From Nostoc sp. NMS7 (GTDB lineage Bacteria; Cyanobacteriota; Cyanobacteriia; Cyanobacteriales; Nostocaceae): DNA of 50,838 nt. The position numbers and the translations under genes were made by a program. The notes under the pieces are model-generated. The model saw nothing but the letters and a program-made list of their open reading frames with translations, searched no databases and was not told the DNA's origin. Below are positions 16,735 through 25,126 of this stretch, in pieces (the first letter of the stretch is position 1; every line of letters begins with the position of its first letter). Where the stretch lies: assembly GCF_017115085.1 (NCBI RefSeq), contig NZ_JABXKJ010000207.1:16784-67621 (forward strand). The letters are read 5' to 3'.

Positions 16735-18477
16735 CTATTTCCGGTCTTCGGGATTGGCGGCAACCTCTGGGTCGGGTTCTGCTCTTAAGACTGAGTTTGG
16801 GCCACCAGATAACAGTGGATTGGGATCATACAAAGGTACACCTTCTTTAGCCCTTTCCAAACCGTAGTCGTAGGGACCTGTAGCCAGTACTGGGGTTTGA
16901 TCAAAATTCTCGATCGCAGGCGGTGAGGTTGTCATCCACTCTAAGGTAAGTGCCCTCCAAGGATTATTACCAGCTTTCTCGCCGTACAACCAACTCCAAA
17001 TTGCATTGATAATGAAGGGTAATGTCGAGACTGCCAGTATATAAGAACCATACGTGCAGATTTCGTTCAATGTGGTGAATTTGGGGTCATATTGAGCGAT
17101 ACGGCGATTCATGCCCATTAAACCTAGCTTGTGCATAGGTAAGAAGGTCATGTTTAAACCCACAATAGTCAAAGCAAAGTGAACCTTACCCAAAAATTCG
17201 TTCAGCATCCGTCCCGTCATTTTCGGGAACCAGTGGTAAATCCCTGCAAAAATCCCTAAAACGCTACCGCCAAATAGGACGTAGTGCAAGTGTGCAACCA
17301 CAAAATAAGTGTCGTGAACGTGAATATCAAAAGGCACTGCTGCCAACATCACGCCACTAATCCCGCCAATCACAAAGGTACCAACAAAGCCGATGGCAAA
17401 TAGCATGGCGCTGTTAAGCTGGATTTTTCCACCCCACATGGTTGCTAACCAGCTAAAAATTTTAATTCCCGTGGGTACAGCAATGATCATGGTGGTGATC
17501 ATAAAGAACATCCGCAACCAACCGGGGACACCACTGGTAAACATGTGGTGCGCCCAGACAATTAGCCCCAAAAAGCTGATGGCGAGAGAGGAATAAGCGA
17601 TCGCTTTATAGCCAAAAATCGGCTTGCGGGAATGAATGGGGATAATTTCTGAAATTCCCCCAAAGAAGGGCAAAATCATAATGTAAACGGCTGGATGGGA
17701 GTAAAACCAGAACATGTGCTGGTATACTACTGGGTCGCCACCGCCAGTTGGGTTAAAAAATGTTGTCCCGGCAATTAAGTCAAAGGAAAGTAGAATCAGA
17801 CCTGCTGCTAAGACTGGGGTTGATACCAAAACCAGTGAGGAAGTGGCGAACATCGCCCAACAGAACAAGGGCATTTTGTGGATGTCCATGCTGGGGATAC
17901 GCATCTTGATCAATGTTACCAGGAAATTTATCGCCCCCAAAATAGATGATGTACCTAGCAGCAGGACACTCATAATCCAAATGCCTTCGCCCACTTGTCC
18001 TGTTACCAAACTCAGGGGAGGGTAGGAAGTCCAACCGGCATCAGGTGCATCGCCCACCGCTAAACTGGCGATCAGCAACACACCCGCAGGGGGAATCATC
18101 CAAAAGGCAACAGCATTCAGCCGAGGAAATGCCATATCTTTTGCCCCAATCATCAGGGGAATTAGATAGTTAGCAAACCCTGCCCCTGTTGGCACGATCC
18201 AGAGGAAAATCATGATCGTGGCGTGCAGCGTGAACAGACTATTGTAGACTTCTGGGGTGACAAAATCTACCTCTGGGGTTCGCAATTCTGTGCGAACCAA
18301 TTCAGCCATTACGCCACCAATGCAGTAGAAAATAAACGAAGTGACTAGGTATTGAATCCCAATCACCTTATGGTCAGTTTGAAAACCAAAGTAATCTTGC
18401 CATTTTCTGCTCCCTGGTTCATCAACAAGGGCGGGAATATTGGCAGTTTCTTGCAACTGGGTTTGTGTCATAGTCAT
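16735..18477 (-). CDS. ctaD: Cytochrome c oxidase subunit I, type A2
   Basis: 580 residues, twelve membrane helices expected. Heme a ligand H85 (FTLHATIMI), CuB ligand H261 and cross-linked Y265 in WFYSHPAVY, CuB pair in VWAHHMF, and heme ligands in VHDTYFVVAHLHYVL. The D-channel Glu of classical A1 oxidases (HPEVY) is replaced: the motif is YSHPAV, the Tyr-Ser signature of type A2 heme-copper oxidases. The enzyme reduces oxygen to water with electrons from cytochrome c6 or plastocyanin and pumps protons, in thylakoid or plasma membrane. The C-terminal tail after about residue 530 is soluble. Second gene of ctaC-ctaD-ctaE. Confidence 0.96.
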   Translation of the reverse strand: MTMTQTQLQETANIPALVDEPGSRKWQDYFGFQTDHKVIGIQYLVTSFIFYCIGGVMAELVRTELRTPEVDFVTPEVYNSLFTLHATIMIFLWIVPTGAGFANYLIPLMIGAKDMAFPRLNAVAFWMIPPAGVLLIASLAVGDAPDAGWTSYPPLSLVTGQVGEGIWIMSVLLLGTSSILGAINFLVTLIKMRIPSMDIHKMPLFCWAMFATSSLVLVSTPVLAAGLILLSFDLIAGTTFFNPTGGGDPVVYQHMFWFYSHPAVYIMILPFFGGISEIIPIHSRKPIFGYKAIAYSSLAISFLGLIVWAHHMFTSGVPGWLRMFFMITTMIIAVPTGIKIFSWLATMWGGKIQLNSAMLFAIGFVGTFVIGGISGVMLAAVPFDIHVHDTYFVVAHLHYVLFGGSVLGIFAGIYHWFPKMTGRMLNEFLGKVHFALTIVGLNMTFLPMHKLGLMGMNRRIAQYDPKFTTLNEICTYGSYILAVSTLPFIINAIWSWLYGEKAGNNPWRALTLEWMTTSPPAIENFDQTPVLATGPYDYGLERAKEGVPLYDPNPLLSGGPNSVLRAEPDPEVAANPEDRK

Positions 18478-18481
18478 TAGT

Positions 18482-18575
18482 CACTTGTACTGAGCGTTCG
18501 CGTAGCGTCTCGTAGAGAAGCCGACACTTGTACTGAGCGAAGCCGTTGGCGCAGCCTCTCGTAGACAAGTATTAG
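18482..18575. repeat. Dispersed repeat between ctaC and ctaD
   Basis: CACTTGTACTGAGCG occurs twice here, each followed by a GTAGCGTCTCGTAGAGAAG-like block. The 27 bases 18494-18520 are identical to 42255-42281 downstream of the MFS gene. These are the usual GCGTAGCGTCTCG-type dispersed repeats of Nostoc, here placed inside an operon. Confidence 0.75.
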
Positions 18576-18604
18576 TCATGGGATTTTGACTAAATAACAA
18601 TTGA

Positions 18605-19687
18605 TTAATGGTGAACTTGATGGAGGATTTCTGGCTGAATTCCCATCTCTTTGGTGTAATGAGCGAGAAATTCATTTGGGGATAGATCGCCAGGGTTAAC
18701 AGCGATCGCTTGATTTAGGGTTTCTTTGCTGGCAACTAGCTGCTCTTGCTGCCATTTGTCAAAGGCTTCTTCTGTCTCAACGACTACTGGCGCTCTCATC
18801 GCTCCGTGATAGGGGCCACAAAGTTCAGCACAGATCAGGACATAATCGCCTGCTTTTTTGGGTGTGAAGCGAATCTCGCTTTGTCTACCGGGGATCGCAT
18901 CTTGTTTCAGGCGGAACTCTGGCACCCAGAAGGCGTGAATGACATCGTTGGCTGTCATATTTATTTTTACTTCTCGCCCGATGGGGAGGTGCATTTCACC
19001 TGTAGTTATACCAGTTTCAGGATAAGTGAAAATCCAGGCATATTGTAGACCTGTGACGTTGACCCGTAATTCTGCTGGTTTGCCTGCTCGATCAGGGCTG
19101 CCCCCAATTGTCGGAGCAACACTACCTACACCAGGGGCACTCCGCAGTTGAGGAATTTGGTCAGCATTGCGGACTTTTGCGGTAGCTGGGTCTTGCATTG
19201 CCTGATCAGATTTTTCTTGATTGAGGTTCGGTTCAGTGCTGCCAGGAGTATCGCTTAAAGTTGCTGCAAGTGCTGCCCCTGGCATTTTCATCGATTCCTG
19301 ATTCATCGGCGCTTCATGGATAGCATGGGGATCAAAGCCACCGATTTCGTTGTACACATCAAAGCTATAAACTGAAATGCCGAAAACGATAATTGCTGGG
19401 ATTGCCGTCCAGAGAATTTCTAGAGGTATATTGCCCTCAACTGGTGGACCGTCTTCATTGTCACCTGCACGCCGACGGTATTTAAATGCAGAGTAAATTA
19501 AAATACCTTCAACCAGCAGGAATATACCTGTAGAAACGATCATCATCGTATTGAACAGACCATCCACCAAGACGGCTTCATCTGTGGCGGCTGCTGGCAA
19601 CAGACCGTGATTTTGACCGTACCAAAAGCTGACTAGCGTTAGCACGATGCCAATGAGTAATGTCCAGATTGAACTTGGAATCTTCAC
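18605..19687 (-). CDS. ctaC: Cytochrome c oxidase subunit II
   Basis: 360 residues. An N-terminal signal-like helix and a second helix (about 8-28 and 42-70) anchor the protein; the periplasmic/lumenal CuA domain spans about 205-320. CuA ligands: His in VIHAFWVPEF, and CAELCGPYHGAM with Cys, Glu, Cys, His and Met. It takes electrons from cytochrome c6 or plastocyanin. Residues about 130-198 form a Pro/Ala/Asn-rich insert between helix 2 and the CuA domain, longer than in typical subunit II. First gene of the cluster; promoter shared with the divergent ctaA side. Confidence 0.95.
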   Translation of the reverse strand: MKIPSSIWTLLIGIVLTLVSFWYGQNHGLLPAAATDEAVLVDGLFNTMMIVSTGIFLLVEGILIYSAFKYRRRAGDNEDGPPVEGNIPLEILWTAIPAIIVFGISVYSFDVYNEIGGFDPHAIHEAPMNQESMKMPGAALAATLSDTPGSTEPNLNQEKSDQAMQDPATAKVRNADQIPQLRSAPGVGSVAPTIGGSPDRAGKPAELRVNVTGLQYAWIFTYPETGITTGEMHLPIGREVKINMTANDVIHAFWVPEFRLKQDAIPGRQSEIRFTPKKAGDYVLICAELCGPYHGAMRAPVVVETEEAFDKWQQEQLVASKETLNQAIAVNPGDLSPNEFLAHYTKEMGIQPEILHQVHH

Positions 19688-20091
19688 GGCTTACTTAAAT
19701 GAATTTACTATGTTATCTCGAAGCTACTCACTTACTAAGGTAGTCTAGACTGTCAGGCATCGGGGACAAAGGTCTGAAATTTTTATTAATTTTTTTGGCT
19801 ATTTTAATCATCTTGAGTATGAGTTTAGTATCATATAACGCCAAAAATAGATGTAAATCAGTGAAAAAATTTCCGTAAAAATTTATGATGCTTAAATTAA
19901 TTCTCATAAATCGATTTCTGACATCTTGAAAAATACCTAAAGCTTCAGGCAAAACGTAGCTGGAGTAATTGAAAGTATAAGTGAGTGCCAATCTATAAAC
20001 CTTTAGCCTATACGCTAGGGTGAAGATGGAACGCTAAAAGAAAATTGAAAATTTTAACAGATCCACCAAGAGCGGGCAGAAGGTATCGTTA
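19688..20091. other. Divergent promoter region between ctaC and ctaA
   Basis: 404 bases between the two divergent transcription units for the oxidase and heme A synthesis. AT-rich, with an 87-codon minus-strand open frame (19728-19991) of unlikely composition and no family match. It should hold both promoters; I cannot name a specific operator. Confidence 0.5.
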
Positions 20092-21006
20092 ATGAGCGAA
20101 TTTGTCCTACAACAACAAAATGAAGCGGCACTTCAGCAGCAAAAGCCCAAGGAAATGATTCGGCGCTTGGTGTGGAAAATGTGCATAGCCACCTTAATTT
20201 TGATGGCAATAGGCAGTGCCACCCGCGTCATGAATGCTGGACTTGCTTGCCCAGACTGGCCATTATGCTATGGCGAACTCGTGCCAGCCAAGCAAATGAA
20301 TTTCCAAGTGTTTTTGGAGTGGTTTCACAGATTGGATGCAGCTTTAATTGGTGTAAGCGCGATCGCACTCTTCGGTTTATCCTGGTGGCATCGTCGTTTC
20401 TTACCCTCTTGGCTACCTTGGGCATCCACATTCGCTCTGTTTTTAATCGTCTTCCAAGGCATTTTGGGGGGACTCACCGTCACCCAACTGTTGCGGTTTG
20501 ATATTGTTACCGCCCACTTAGGAACGGCGCTGTTGTTTTTTTCCACCCTGCTGATTATCGGCACGGCACTCACACCCTACAAGGGGACTGGAACCGTTGG
20601 GAAATTGCCTTGGGTAGGTTTAACTGCGGCTGTTCTGGTTTATTTGCAAAGTCTGCTCGGTGCTTTGGTAGGCTCTCGCTGGGCGCTACACCAATGCCTC
20701 GGCGGTTCTCAACTTTGTAGTGTAATGTACAGCCATATTGCTGGTTTAGTGCCGCCAACAATAGCAACCTTGGCGATGGTATTTATCTGTTGGCGGACAC
20801 CAGCACTACATACAGCTTTGCGACGACTGGCAAATATGGCTGGTGCGTTGTTGCTCTTACAAATCTTGTTGGGAGTCGCCACTTACAAATTACATCTTCA
20901 AGTCGAGCCTCTCACCGTCTCTCACCAAGCTATAGGAGCTACTTTGCTGGGTACTTTGGTGGCTTTTACAGTTCTAGCACTGCGTGACTCAGTTATTGCT
21001 GAGTAG
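20092..21006 (+). CDS. ctaA: Heme A synthase
   Basis: 304 residues, about eight membrane helices. The family hallmarks are SATRVMNAGLACPDWPLCYGE near the N-terminus, EWFHRLDAALIG, TAHLGTALL and LTVSHQAIGATLLG, which supply the His ligands of two hemes. The CPDWPLC pair and the later HQCLGGSQLC pair could form the regulatory disulfides known in the family. CtaA oxidises the C8 methyl of heme O to formyl, giving heme A for the oxidase encoded next door. ATG at 20092 with AGG about 10 bases upstream. Followed 263 bases later by ctaB. Confidence 0.93.
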   Translation: MSEFVLQQQNEAALQQQKPKEMIRRLVWKMCIATLILMAIGSATRVMNAGLACPDWPLCYGELVPAKQMNFQVFLEWFHRLDAALIGVSAIALFGLSWWHRRFLPSWLPWASTFALFLIVFQGILGGLTVTQLLRFDIVTAHLGTALLFFSTLLIIGTALTPYKGTGTVGKLPWVGLTAAVLVYLQSLLGALVGSRWALHQCLGGSQLCSVMYSHIAGLVPPTIATLAMVFICWRTPALHTALRRLANMAGALLLLQILLGVATYKLHLQVEPLTVSHQAIGATLLGTLVAFTVLALRDSVIAE

Positions 21007-21071
21007 GGAGTGGAGAGTGGGGGAGCAGGGGGGATGAGGGAGCAGGGGAAGCAAGGGAAGAATTCTAAACT

Positions 21072-21115
21072 CCTGTACAGACGCGATTAATCGCGTCTCT
21101 CCAAACTCCTAACTC
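21072..21115. repeat. Dispersed palindrome between ctaA and ctaB
   Basis: CCTGTACAGACGCGATTAAT with its right half CGCGTCTCTCC and the tail AAACTCCTAACTCC. The same block recurs at 44751-44795, and a relative sits behind ndhJ at 185-215. The core GACGCGATTAATCGCGTC is a perfect palindrome. G-rich and C-rich tracts on either side (21006-21060 and 21112-21135) can also pair. Confidence 0.85.
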
Positions 21116-21269
21116 CCCACTCCCCACTCCCCACTAAACGATGAAAGCCGCAACGGCGAGTATTGCGAGCCACGCAGGTGCAGAAAATCTGTGTTTTCGT
21201 TCGACTGAAAGAGCCAGCTTGAGCGTGGGCTGCATATAAGTTGTTGAAAAATAAGGAACCAGAGTCAAA

Positions 21270-22226
21270 ATGATTGAGACTAATGTCTCTCGCCACCACG
21301 AAACATTTTTACAGGTAATTCAAAGTTACTACCAGCTAACTAAGCCGCGGATTATTCCGTTGCTTTTGATTACTACGGCTGGCAGTATGTGGATTGCGGC
21401 TAAGGGAGAAGTAGACTTCTTGCTGTTGCTAGTAACTCTCACTGGTGGCACCTTGGCGGCTGCAAGCGCCCAGACGATTAACTGTGTCTATGACCGGGAT
21501 ATTGATTATGACATGGAGCGGACGCGTCATCGGCCGATACCATCGGGTAAGGTGCAGCCGCGCGATGCTCTAATTTTTGCGATCGCACTGGCAACAATTT
21601 CTTTTACACTCCTAGCAGTATTTGCCAACCTGTTAGCCGCCCTATTAGCCTTCTCTGGCATTGTCTTTTACATTTTGGTCTACACCCACTGGCTAAAACG
21701 CCACACTACCCAAAATATCGTTGTTGGTGGGGCGGCTGGGGCAATTCCGGCGTTAGTGGGTTGGGCTGCTGTCACAGGTACATTAAGCTGGTCAGCATGG
21801 TTAATTTTTGCTATCGTCTTTTTGTGGACACCGCCCCATTTCTGGGCTTTAGCTCTAATGATTCGGGACGATTACGCAAAGGTTGGGATACCAATGCTAC
21901 CTGTGATTGAAGGTGATACGGCAACCGTGAAGCAGATTTGGTACTATACGCTGCTTACCGTAGTTGCAACCGGGTTATTGGTTTATCCCTTGGGCGCGAG
22001 TGGAATTCTTTATGCTGCGATCGCCCTAATTCTGGGAGGATTATTTATCTACAAATCTTGGCGGTTGTTGCAAAATCCAGAGGATCGCACTGTCGCTAAA
22101 GAGTTGTTTCTCTATTCCATCTCCTACATGATGCTGTTGTGTCTGGGGATGGTAGTCGATAGTCTTCCCGTTACCCATAATCTAATTAGTGCGGTGAGCA
22201 ATCAGCTGCATCTACTAATCGGCTAA
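21270..22226 (+). CDS. ctaB: Protoheme IX farnesyltransferase (heme O synthase)
   Basis: 318 residues, a UbiA-family membrane prenyltransferase with about nine helices. First Asp-rich motif: NCVYDRDIDYDMERTRHRP; second: MIRDDYAKVGIPMLPV. TKPRI near residue 27 and WTPPHFWALAL are also typical. It attaches a farnesyl chain to heme B, making heme O, which CtaA converts to heme A. ATG at 21270, GGAACC upstream. With ctaA and the divergent ctaCDE genes it forms a complete oxidase-assembly locus. Confidence 0.95.
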   Translation: MIETNVSRHHETFLQVIQSYYQLTKPRIIPLLLITTAGSMWIAAKGEVDFLLLLVTLTGGTLAAASAQTINCVYDRDIDYDMERTRHRPIPSGKVQPRDALIFAIALATISFTLLAVFANLLAALLAFSGIVFYILVYTHWLKRHTTQNIVVGGAAGAIPALVGWAAVTGTLSWSAWLIFAIVFLWTPPHFWALALMIRDDYAKVGIPMLPVIEGDTATVKQIWYYTLLTVVATGLLVYPLGASGILYAAIALILGGLFIYKSWRLLQNPEDRTVAKELFLYSISYMMLLCLGMVVDSLPVTHNLISAVSNQLHLLIG

Positions 22227-22252
22227 TTCTGAGCTGGGGATTTAAGCCAAAA

Positions 22253-22281
22253 GAAATCGGGTTTGAGAAAAACCCGGTTTC
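22253..22281 (+). terminator. Hairpin downstream of ctaB
   Basis: GAAATCGGGTTT (22253-22264) and AAACCCGGTTTC (22270-22281) pair with one G-T wobble around GAGAA. It is 27 bases after the ctaB stop. No strong U-tract follows, so termination is probable but not certain; similar AAACCCGGTTT hairpins are frequent Nostoc repeats. Confidence 0.55.
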
Positions 22282-22431
22282 TCAAAGGGGCGTAGGCGTA
22301 ACCCAACCTAGGCATCGTTCTTTTGCTACTTCTAAAGTTTTATACTGATAAATACAGCATATTGAGGACTACTAATTATTCCGACAGCAGAACAAACTCT
22401 ACAGTGCTTTCTTCTTTGCCGGAGATTAACT

Positions 22432-22554
22432 ATGATGTATCGACCTGTTTATCTAATACGTTTAGATGAACGCACAGGCGAAGTAGTCATTATAGCTGGT
22501 GAAGAAACCGAGATAGCGATTCCGCGTGATCGGAAATGGACATTTAAAATATGA
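22432..22554 (+). CDS. DUF6888-type small protein
   Basis: 40 residues beginning MMYRPVYLIRLDERTGEVVI and ending in RKWTFKI, with IAGEETEIAIP between. I recognise the pattern of the cyanobacterial DUF6888 small proteins. GGAG lies 7 bases before the ATG at 22432. Its TGA overlaps the ATG of the next gene (ATGA at 22551-22554), so the two are translationally coupled. Function unknown; paired small genes like this resemble toxin-antitoxin layouts, but no activity is shown. Confidence 0.75.
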   Translation: MMYRPVYLIRLDERTGEVVIIAGEETEIAIPRDRKWTFKI

Positions 22555-22769
22555 AACCAAATTTTCACGAAATGAGCCTTAAAGAATTACGAGTCTATGT
22601 GCTGGCTCATCAAGACGATAATGAAGCTTTCTATGCTTACATGGATAAGTCAAAGACAGAAGGAAATTGGGTAACAATGCCACCTTTGACTTCAATGGAT
22701 GACTTTGATCATTACCCTGAGTTTATTGATAAAATACGTAAAAAGGTGAAGGACGAGTATAAGGTTTAA
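22551..22769 (+). CDS. DUF6887-type small protein
   Basis: 72 residues: MKPNFHEMSLKELRVYVLAH, then a region with DDNEAFYAYMDK and MPPLTSMDDFDHYPEFIDKI. This is the cyanobacterial DUF6887 pattern, regularly found directly after a DUF6888 gene. Acidic, soluble, no membrane segment. The start codon sits in the ATGA overlap with the preceding gene. Role unknown. Confidence 0.8.
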   Translation: MKPNFHEMSLKELRVYVLAHQDDNEAFYAYMDKSKTEGNWVTMPPLTSMDDFDHYPEFIDKIRKKVKDEYKV

Positions 22770-22981
22770 CTAGTCAATCGATCGCATTTTCAGAAATTAA
22801 AAATTATACATTATACATAATTAGAGTTTGGTGGATTTGCTATATCTACGACGGGCGTAGCTGCGGCAAGTAAAGTTTCAGTCATAAGTGAATTTATTAA
22901 GCTACCGCCTACGCTGACAAAGGCTTGACTCTCAGCGGCATCAGCTTGCCAAAACACGCCGTTCAGCCTTAGCATCTGTGG

Positions 22982-23173
22982 TTGAATGATGCGGGTGGTC
23001 ACGTTTGGTATGTGTTTGTGAAGGCATACACGGGGCAGGTAATGAGCGATCGCCAGTGGGAAAACAGTTGGGTTGACAGCATTTATAGCCTGCAATACAA
23101 ACTCTTAGCAGGCGATACAGGCGAGTGGATCATGCCATTGTTTGCTTACACGTTTGACCAACATTTCGCATAG
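22982..23173 (+). pseudogene. Remnant of a PepSY-domain membrane protein
   Basis: About 60 codons read VWYVFVKAYTGQVMSDRQWE and then WVDSIYSLQYKLLAGDTGEW, which is the typical PepSY-TM stretch where a WxxVDPYTG(Q/E)V strand is followed by a helix with LHYxLLAGDTG. The frame is closed upstream by a TAG just before 22982 and ends at TAG 23171-23173, with no membrane helices left, whereas full proteins have several hundred residues. So this is a fragment of a decayed gene. The surrounding 22770-22981 shows no gene. Confidence 0.55.
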
Positions 23174-23267
23174 GCTGGTTTTCAAAAGGAACTAAAATAA
23201 TCTATTTGTCTTTTGTTACCATGATAAATGAGAGCAAGAAGCCTGACCATTGAACGGGTGAACTGAC

Positions 23268-23732
23268 ATGACACCTGAACGCGAACTGAGAGTCGAAATC
23301 GCAAGAAACATCATTGATGAATGTGAAGTCCTGTTTAGCGCCCAGGCGTGGAAGTTCTATCAGCGCTCTGGTCGGGGCTACCTGTATCTCCACAAAGTCG
23401 TGAATATCCAGCATTCTGGTGGCAACGACTTTTCAATCACAGAAAGTCCATCGGCAATTGGAAGCAAGGTTCATTATGTGGCGCAAACAAGTGAACCCTG
23501 GAAGATGATGACCCTCTCGCAAGCGGCGAAAGAACAATCGATCGAATATACCCAACTCTTTAATGTGATTGACACCTATAAGCCCAAGGAAGAATATGTG
23601 GTAATTGTGGGGTTTAATTACGGTTCTGATGCTTCAGAATACTGGTTTTTAAGACGACCAGAATTGCCGCCAATGAAAGCCTACACTGCGGTTCGCCATC
23701 GTCCGCAGGAATTTGGAGTGGATTCGCTCTAA
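23268..23732 (+). CDS. Hypothetical protein, 154 residues
   Basis: I do not recognise this family. It is a soluble, mixed alpha/beta protein: an acidic N-terminal helix (MTPERELRVEIARNIIDECE), then strands such as GYLYLHKVVNI and EYVVIVGFNYGSDASEYWFL, ending with a loop rich in Pro. No signal peptide or membrane segment. The start ATG follows GAACTGAC without a clear ribosome site. Codon use is like neighbours. It lies alone between the PepSY remnant and the ferredoxin-MBL gene. Confidence 0.6.
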   Translation: MTPERELRVEIARNIIDECEVLFSAQAWKFYQRSGRGYLYLHKVVNIQHSGGNDFSITESPSAIGSKVHYVAQTSEPWKMMTLSQAAKEQSIEYTQLFNVIDTYKPKEEYVVIVGFNYGSDASEYWFLRRPELPPMKAYTAVRHRPQEFGVDSL

Positions 23733-23913
23733 GCGCGAAACAACGGTTCAATATCCCCAGAACCAAACATCAACTTTCTTGCCTCTCCACCCCAAAAAGT
23801 AGGAAATGCCCCACAAGGAGCATTTATACTAAACAGTCTCAAGTTACTTTTGCTAGCGTAGTGATATAGAGTTTATCGCTCCCCAGTAAGCGCCTGGAAG
23901 CAAAAGGATTAAT

Positions 23914-24789
23914 ATGGCACATTTAAATCAGCGTCGATCGCAAAATGTCAACGGCGATTTTTATGTAGATACTACGTGTATTGATTGTGATACCTGTCGC
24001 TGGATGACTCCTGAAGTGTTTTCTCGTGTTGATGAACAGTCGGTGGTTTATCATCAACCAACGAATGAAGCCCAAAGATTAGCAGCGCTTGAAGCACTTT
24101 TAGCTTGTCCTACTAGTTCTATTGGCACAGTTGAGAAACCAAAAGATATCAAAGTTGCTCAACAACAGTTTCCAATATTAGTAGCGGAAAATATTTACCA
24201 CTGCGGTTATCATTCGGAAAAATCTTACGGTGCTGCTAGCTATTTAATTCAACTTCCAGAAGGTAACATTTTGGTGGATTCTCCCCGGTTTACGCCGCCT
24301 TTAGTCAAGCGTTTAGAAGAACTGGGGCCAATTCGTTATATGTATCTAACTCATAAGGATGATGTAGCAGATCATCAAAAGTTTGCCGAGCATTTTCAGT
24401 GCGATCGCATCCTCCACGTTGATGATATTTCTGCGGATACTCGCAATGTAGAAATACAGCTAACTGGTTCCGAACCATTTGCTTTGACTCCAGATTTATT
24501 AATTATCCCAGTTCCTGGTCACACCAAAGGACAAACTGTTCTACTTTATAAAAATAAGTTTCTGTTCACTGGCGACCATCTCGCTTGGTCAGAAAGCTTG
24601 CACCAACTGGTTGCATTCCACGGTGCCTGCTGGTATTCTTGGTCAGAACAGACTAAATCAATGCGTAACTTGGCTAACTACTCTTTTGAGTGGGTGCTAC
24701 CAGGCCATGGGCGAAGGTTTCATGCTGATTGGGAAACCATGCGCCAGCAAATGCACAAGTGTATTGAGTTTATGGAATCTTTGAATTGA
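23914..24789 (+). CDS. Ferredoxin domain fused to a metallo-beta-lactamase-fold hydrolase
   Basis: 291 residues. The N-terminus is a single [4Fe-4S] ferredoxin-like domain: C22-x2-C25-x2-C28 in TTCIDCDTCRW and C65 before Pro. From about residue 85 a metallo-beta-lactamase fold follows: LVDSPRF, THKDDVADH (residues 146-154, in place of the usual HxHxDH), PGHTKG (H203), FTGDH (D221) and LPGHGRRFH. The altered motif still offers H147, D149, D150, D153 and H154 for metals. Homologous fusions occur in cyanobacteria and plants; the substrate is not known to me. A redox-linked hydrolase or oxygenase role is possible. Confidence 0.8.
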   Translation: MAHLNQRRSQNVNGDFYVDTTCIDCDTCRWMTPEVFSRVDEQSVVYHQPTNEAQRLAALEALLACPTSSIGTVEKPKDIKVAQQQFPILVAENIYHCGYHSEKSYGAASYLIQLPEGNILVDSPRFTPPLVKRLEELGPIRYMYLTHKDDVADHQKFAEHFQCDRILHVDDISADTRNVEIQLTGSEPFALTPDLLIIPVPGHTKGQTVLLYKNKFLFTGDHLAWSESLHQLVAFHGACWYSWSEQTKSMRNLANYSFEWVLPGHGRRFHADWETMRQQMHKCIEFMESLN

Positions 24790-25126
24790 GAACCCTAGTC
24801 TTTGAAGATCATCCTAAATCCCCCTTTTTTAAGTCGGGTTAGGGGGTATCTTCGAGTTTGAAAACAGTCTCTAGCCGCTTCTCCACTTCCGAAACTGTCT
24901 TTGCATATCGCGTTATTTGAAAGTTGAAGAAATGGTATAGCGTTTCCTAATTACATAAGGTACATCATAGCCCCCTCTCGAAGAGCGGGGAGGGGGTTGG
25001 GGGTGGGGTTCTTGTACCTCACTCAACCGATAACTGCCAATACAGTTCGGTTAAGGCAAGAGACGCGATAAGCGGCGTGTCATTAAAAAACCTTATCCGA
25101 ACCGTATTGCAATAACTGCTATAAGC
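24790..25126. other. Repeat-rich intergenic region with a 19-bp imperfect inverted repeat
   Basis: No gene. It holds a CCCCC...GGGGG hairpin behind the upstream gene (about 24816-24847), a C-rich/G-rich hairpin (24970-25005), and an inverted repeat CAATACAGTTCGGTTAAGG (25038-25056) against CCTTATCCGAACCGTATTG (25091-25109), matching at 17 of 19 positions and enclosing an AGACGCGATAAGCGGCGTGT relative of the dispersed palindromes. The 72-bp inverted-repeat unit looks like a miniature element. Confidence 0.6.

Noticed and set aside
19728..19991. 87-codon minus-strand frame between ctaC and ctaA
   Set aside because: Lies in a divergent promoter region, no ribosome site, no recognisable family.
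22811..23095. 94-codon minus-strand frame
   Set aside because: Overlaps the PepSY remnant on the other strand, which has clear family similarity; the minus frame has none.
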